A program made the position numbers and the translations under genes. A DNA stretch of 7,626 nucleotides from Clostridiales bacterium (GTDB lineage Bacteria; Bacillota; Clostridia; Oscillospirales; CAG-272). Under the pieces are notes generated by a model, which saw nothing but the letters and a program-made list of their open reading frames with translations, ran no database searches and was not told the origin of the DNA. Location of the stretch: assembly GCA_003523225.1 (NCBI GenBank), contig DPGK01000031.1, forward strand, positions 559 through 8,184, written 5' to 3'. Positions 5,681-7,626 of this stretch are shown here, one piece after another (the first letter of the stretch is position 1; the number at the start of each line of letters is the position of its first letter).

Positions 5681-6232
5681 TTATTCTCTGAGGTCCTTCT
5701 GCATGAAATATTCCTTGCGCATGGTTCCGTCCTTCAGCTTGAAGGCATTCGGCCTTTCCCCCACAACGCGAAAACCGAATTTTTCGTAAAGATGCCTTGC
5801 TCGGTCGTTGCCCTCGATAAATTCAAGCTCCAGTATCTCGACTCCGCGGTCTTTTGCCGCCGCGATAAGCTCCTCAAACATAGCGGAACCTATGCCGAGA
5901 TCCCAGTAATCTTTACGAATTGCAATTCCGACAACGGCGCGGTGGCGCATTTTTATGCCGCTTCTGAAGGCAATGTCGCAGTTCCCGGCAATTTCTCCGT
6001 CAACACTGCAGCAAAGTATCAGCGAGTCGGGGGAGGCAAGGTTGTTTTTTATCCATTCCTCCTCTTTTTCGACGCTTATGGTCCATTCCTCCGGGTAGCG
6101 GATAAGAAAATCGGTCTCTCCGCAGGCGGTCTTTATACTCTCAAGCAGCTTTTCCGCATCTTCCTTGCGCGGGCTTCTGAGGATCGCCGTTTTCCCGTTT
6201 TTAAGTGTGATCTTCTTTTCTTCAAATATCAT
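5681..6232 (-). CDS. GNAT family N-acetyltransferase
   Basis: This 183-residue protein has the GNAT layout. The N-terminal part KNGKTAILRSPRKEDAEKLLE is typical of RimJ/RimL-like and small-molecule acetyltransferases. The acetyl-CoA motif lies at residues 100-118 (VVGIAIRKDYWDLGIGSAM), where Trp110 occupies the usual Gln/Arg position of the QxxGxG signature. Motif B follows at 142-154 (NDRARHLYEKFGF). It transfers an acetyl group from acetyl-CoA to an amine. The substrate, whether antibiotic, polyamine, amino acid or protein N-terminus, cannot be read from the sequence. AAGGAG (plus 6240-6245) is seven bases before the ATG at 6230-6232. No terminator follows it, so some transcripts may continue into rpsF. 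Its likely promoter lies about 240 bases upstream. Confidence 0.9.
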   Translation of the reverse strand: MIFEEKKITLKNGKTAILRSPRKEDAEKLLESIKTACGETDFLIRYPEEWTISVEKEEEWIKNNLASPDSLILCCSVDGEIAGNCDIAFRSGIKMRHRAVVGIAIRKDYWDLGIGSAMFEELIAAAKDRGVEILELEFIEGNDRARHLYEKFGFRVVGERPNAFKLKDGTMRKEYFMQKDLRE

Positions 6233-6316
6233 TGTTGGTCTCCTTTTTCGGATATAAAATGTGAAAATCGAAATCTACTTCGACTTGCACCGTAATTATC
6301 CTGATATCCTATGATC

Positions 6317-6448
6317 CTATAACAGACTATACTGAAATTTGGGTACGACAATACAAGCCCGACGGATACCGATAAATGGGATAACGCCGTCAGCTTCGAC
6401 GCAGTAAATATTGATAACAGCTTCAGAAACCGCTTGGCAGACTGTCAT
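6317..6448 (-). CDS. Possible 43-codon small ORF in the acetyltransferase leader
   Basis: An ATG at plus 6446-6448 opens a 43-residue frame ending in TAG at 6317-6319. It starts MTVCQAVSEAVINIYC and ends KFQYSLL. An AAAGGA site (plus 6457-6462) lies eight bases before it, and the predicted minus-strand promoter is only about 23 bases further up. It ends 84 bases before the acetyltransferase ATG. I do not recognise the product, and the plus strand of this stretch is also open over about 59 codons, so chance or a decayed gene is a real alternative. No membrane segment or toxin-like feature is evident. Confidence 0.3.
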   Translation of the reverse strand: MTVCQAVSEAVINIYCVEADGVIPFIGIRRACIVVPKFQYSLL

Positions 6449-6477
6449 TGCCGTAGTCCTTTCGTAAATGATTACCC

Positions 6478-6506
6478 AATATATCACATTTCAAATGCGA
6501 TGTCAA
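6478..6506 (-). promoter_or_regulatory. Promoter of the acetyltransferase transcript, with a palindromic spacer
   Basis: On the minus strand TTGACA (plus 6501-6506) is followed by exactly 17 bases and TATATT (plus 6478-6483), with TGA directly before it giving an extended -10. Transcription would start near 6471, leaving a leader of about 240 bases before the acetyltransferase ATG. The 17-base spacer (6484-6500, TCACATTTCAAATGCGA) is a near-palindrome with seven of eight symmetric pairs centred on C6492. That is a plausible repressor operator placed between the two promoter boxes. Confidence 0.7.
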
Positions 6507-6511
6507 GCCCA

Positions 6512-6555
6512 TTTTGACACATATTTTTATAAACAGTTAAAAAATATGTGCAAAA
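6512..6555. repeat. 44-nt AT-rich inverted repeat in the divergent intergenic region
   Basis: CACATATTTTT (6518-6528) is the exact reverse complement of AAAAATATGTG (6540-6550), separated by 11 bases. Beyond a single bulged A (6517), TTTTG (6512-6516) pairs with CAAAA (6551-6555), giving 16 pairs in all. It lies between the minus-strand promoter and the TATAAT of the MBL gene and overlaps the weak -35 of the latter. It could be an operator or a cruciform, or less likely an AT-rich terminator. Confidence 0.8.
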
Positions 6556-6576
6556 GCGGCGTTTTTATGTTATAAT
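6547..6576 (+). promoter_or_regulatory. Extended -10 promoter of the MBL-fold gene
   Basis: TGTTATAAT (6568-6576) is an extended -10 with a perfect TATAAT. The -35 region (TGTGCA, 6547-6552, 18 bases away) is weak, as is common with extended -10 promoters. Transcription should start near 6583, about 58 bases before the ATG at 6641. The 3' arm of the inverted repeat covers the -35 region, so a protein bound there could block this promoter. Confidence 0.65.
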
Positions 6577-6640
6577 TTTATTGTGAAAATACGTTTTGCG
6601 TGCTGTGCGCAAGCGGCACTGCGGTCGGAAGGGGCAAGAC

Positions 6641-7597
6641 ATGAAGCGCGGCAAGGACGACGGAAAAACCAAAATAACGCCGGATGCGACCGGGTCGGAA
6701 AACGGTAAAGCTGTCCGCGTTGCTTCCGCTGCGGTGCGGCGCAGACGAAAAAAAGCAACATGCGCGGTAATCACCGTACTTGTTGCTGTACTGATATTTG
6801 CGGCGTGGCTCTATGGCAGACTTTCCGGCGGAATTTCCGAGGGAGAGGCGCGGTTTTACTTTTTTGACGTCGGGCAGGGGGACGCGGCGGCGGTGGTCAC
6901 GCGCGATGCCTGTATCGTGGTTGACGCAGGGACCGAGGCTTCCGAGGAAAGGCTACGGCTCCAGCTTGAGCGCGCGGGGATAAGGCGAATTGACCTTGCG
7001 GTGTTTACGCACCCGCACGAGGATCATATCGGCGGAGCGGATATGCTGATCGAAAATTTTGAGGTCGGCGCTGTGCTGATGCCGGATAATAAGTCTGACA
7101 CGCTTACATACGCAAGACTGATATCGGCTTTGCAGAATAAAAACATTGAGCTTATACCGGCAGAGGAGGGATACGCCGCGGAGCTTGGCGGGCTGTCGCT
7201 TTGCGTACTTTTTGCGTCTGCCGACGCGACCGACGAAAACGATATGTCGGCGGTGGTGAGGATAAGCTTTGGAGAGACCTCGGCGATATTCACCGGGGAC
7301 GCCGGCGAGAGCGCCGAGAAAATGATCCTTGAGAAATATCCGGAAGGGGAACTGAGATGCGGCATTCTTAAGGTGGGGCATCACGGCTCGTCCACCTCCA
7401 CCTGCACCGAGTGGGCGGAGGCGCTGTCCCCACAGTTTGCGGTGATATCCTGCGGCGCGGTAAACGATTACGGACATCCGCACGATGAAGTGCGTCGCCG
7501 CCTTGCCGCCGTCGGAGCGGAGATCTTTCGCACCGACCTTGACGGAACGGTCTGCTTTGCCAGCGACGGCAGGGTGCTGAAGGCGATGAGGCAATAA
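6641..7597 (+). CDS. Membrane-anchored MBL-fold hydrolase, ComEC C-terminal type
   Basis: This 318-residue protein has a basic cytosolic N-terminus (RRRRKK at 33-38), one membrane segment (about 40-58) and then an extracellular metallo-beta-lactamase fold. Visible motifs are DVGQGD (76-81), the metal ligands H124, H126, D128 and H129 in THPHEDHIGG, D220 in FTGDAGES, GHHGS at 246-250, and GHPHDE near 278-283. All are typical of the nuclease-like domain at the C-terminus of ComEC/Rec2, but the ComEC channel domains are absent. The ATG at 6641 has AAGGGG (6629-6634) six bases upstream. An in-frame TTG at 6596 would add 15 basic residues and lacks a good binding site. It is probably a metal-dependent hydrolase, plausibly a nuclease or phosphodiesterase, acting outside the membrane. 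A role in DNA uptake is possible but not shown. Confidence 0.9.
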   Translation: MKRGKDDGKTKITPDATGSENGKAVRVASAAVRRRRKKATCAVITVLVAVLIFAAWLYGRLSGGISEGEARFYFFDVGQGDAAAVVTRDACIVVDAGTEASEERLRLQLERAGIRRIDLAVFTHPHEDHIGGADMLIENFEVGAVLMPDNKSDTLTYARLISALQNKNIELIPAEEGYAAELGGLSLCVLFASADATDENDMSAVVRISFGETSAIFTGDAGESAEKMILEKYPEGELRCGILKVGHHGSSTSTCTEWAEALSPQFAVISCGAVNDYGHPHDEVRRRLAAVGAEIFRTDLDGTVCFASDGRVLKAMRQ

Positions 7598-7603
7598 TGA
7601 ATA

Positions 7604-7626
7604 CCGGGGCTGCCGCGCTTTTGCGC
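7604..7626 (+). terminator. Start of a hairpin terminator cut by the window edge
   Basis: CCGGGGCTGCCGCGC (7604-7618) followed by TTTT and GCGC (7623-7626) is the 5' arm, loop and first four paired bases of a hairpin. It begins six bases after the MBL stop. The arm is nearly the same as that of the perfect hairpin at 2619-2651, so the 3' arm probably continues as GGCAGCCCCGG. That part is outside the window. Confidence 0.6.

Larger units (their letters stand above)
6233..6640. other. Divergent intergenic region between acetyltransferase and MBL genes
   Basis: These 408 bases hold the two divergent promoters, the palindromes and the possible small ORF listed separately. The proximal part (6233-6316) also contains a weak TCGAA/TTCGA hairpin (6268-6272 with 6279-6283). 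A GACGG/CCGTC hairpin (6361-6391) lies inside the small ORF. I recognise no riboswitch, T-box or tRNA here. Much of 6260-6600 is more AT-rich than the flanking genes. Confidence 0.6.

Noticed and set aside
6325..6500. Plus-strand open stretch of about 59 codons in the intergenic region
   Set aside because: It has no start codon with a binding site and no recognisable product, and it runs against the predicted minus-strand transcript. It was kept only as a reason to doubt the small ORF opposite.
6514..6542. TTGACA on the plus strand as a -35 box for the MBL gene
   Set aside because: At 16-18 bases downstream the best hexamer is TTAAAA or similar, a poor -10. The extended -10 at 6568-6576 is far better. 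The TTGACA is better explained as part of the inverted repeats.
6953..7594. Minus-strand 213-codon open frame
   Set aside because: It is a shadow of the MBL-fold gene, whose motifs are unambiguous on the plus strand.

Overview
The window looks like chromosomal DNA of a moderately GC-rich Clostridia member (Bacillota), probably near the Oscillospirales/Ruminococcaceae. This is inferred from strong purine-rich ribosome binding sites, near-consensus TTGACA/TATAAT promoters, and housekeeping clusters (yceD-rpmF and rpsF-ssb-rpsR) in their usual order. No plasmid, phage, IS element, CRISPR array, tRNA or rRNA was seen. Species cannot be named from this sequence.

Layout. Positions 1-333 hold the 3' end of an unrecognised plus-strand gene, followed by a hairpin. 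A consensus promoter (426-454) then drives yceD (DUF177) and rpmF (ribosomal protein L32). After a long 64-nt hairpin comes a 394-aa lipoprotein with a trigger-factor-like FKBP prolyl isomerase domain. A perfect 15-bp hairpin (2619-2651) separates it from the convergent minus-strand gene for a 468-aa von Willebrand factor A (VWA) protein with an intact metal site and a cysteine-rich C-terminus. Upstream of that, also on the minus strand, is the rpsF-ssb-rpsR operon. It has a textbook extended -10 promoter, an approximately 80-nt structured leader that may be the S6:S18 autoregulatory site, and a clear terminator. Next comes a GNAT acetyltransferase gene (minus), preceded by a roughly 240-nt leader that may carry a 43-codon small ORF. 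The last gene (plus) encodes a membrane-anchored metallo-beta-lactamase-fold protein of the ComEC C-terminal type. The window ends inside a second hairpin whose stem resembles the one at 2619-2651.

The core genes serve translation and replication: L32, S6, S18, SSB, and the L32-linked YceD. The surrounding genes are surface or accessory functions (lipoprotein foldase, VWA protein, acetyltransferase, membrane MBL hydrolase). No multi-gene undescribed system was found. The least-explained part is the divergent intergenic region 6233-6640. It holds a minus-strand promoter whose 17-nt spacer is itself a near-palindrome, an adjacent 44-nt inverted repeat, and the small ORF. The other notable item is the VWA protein's cysteine-rich C-terminal domain.
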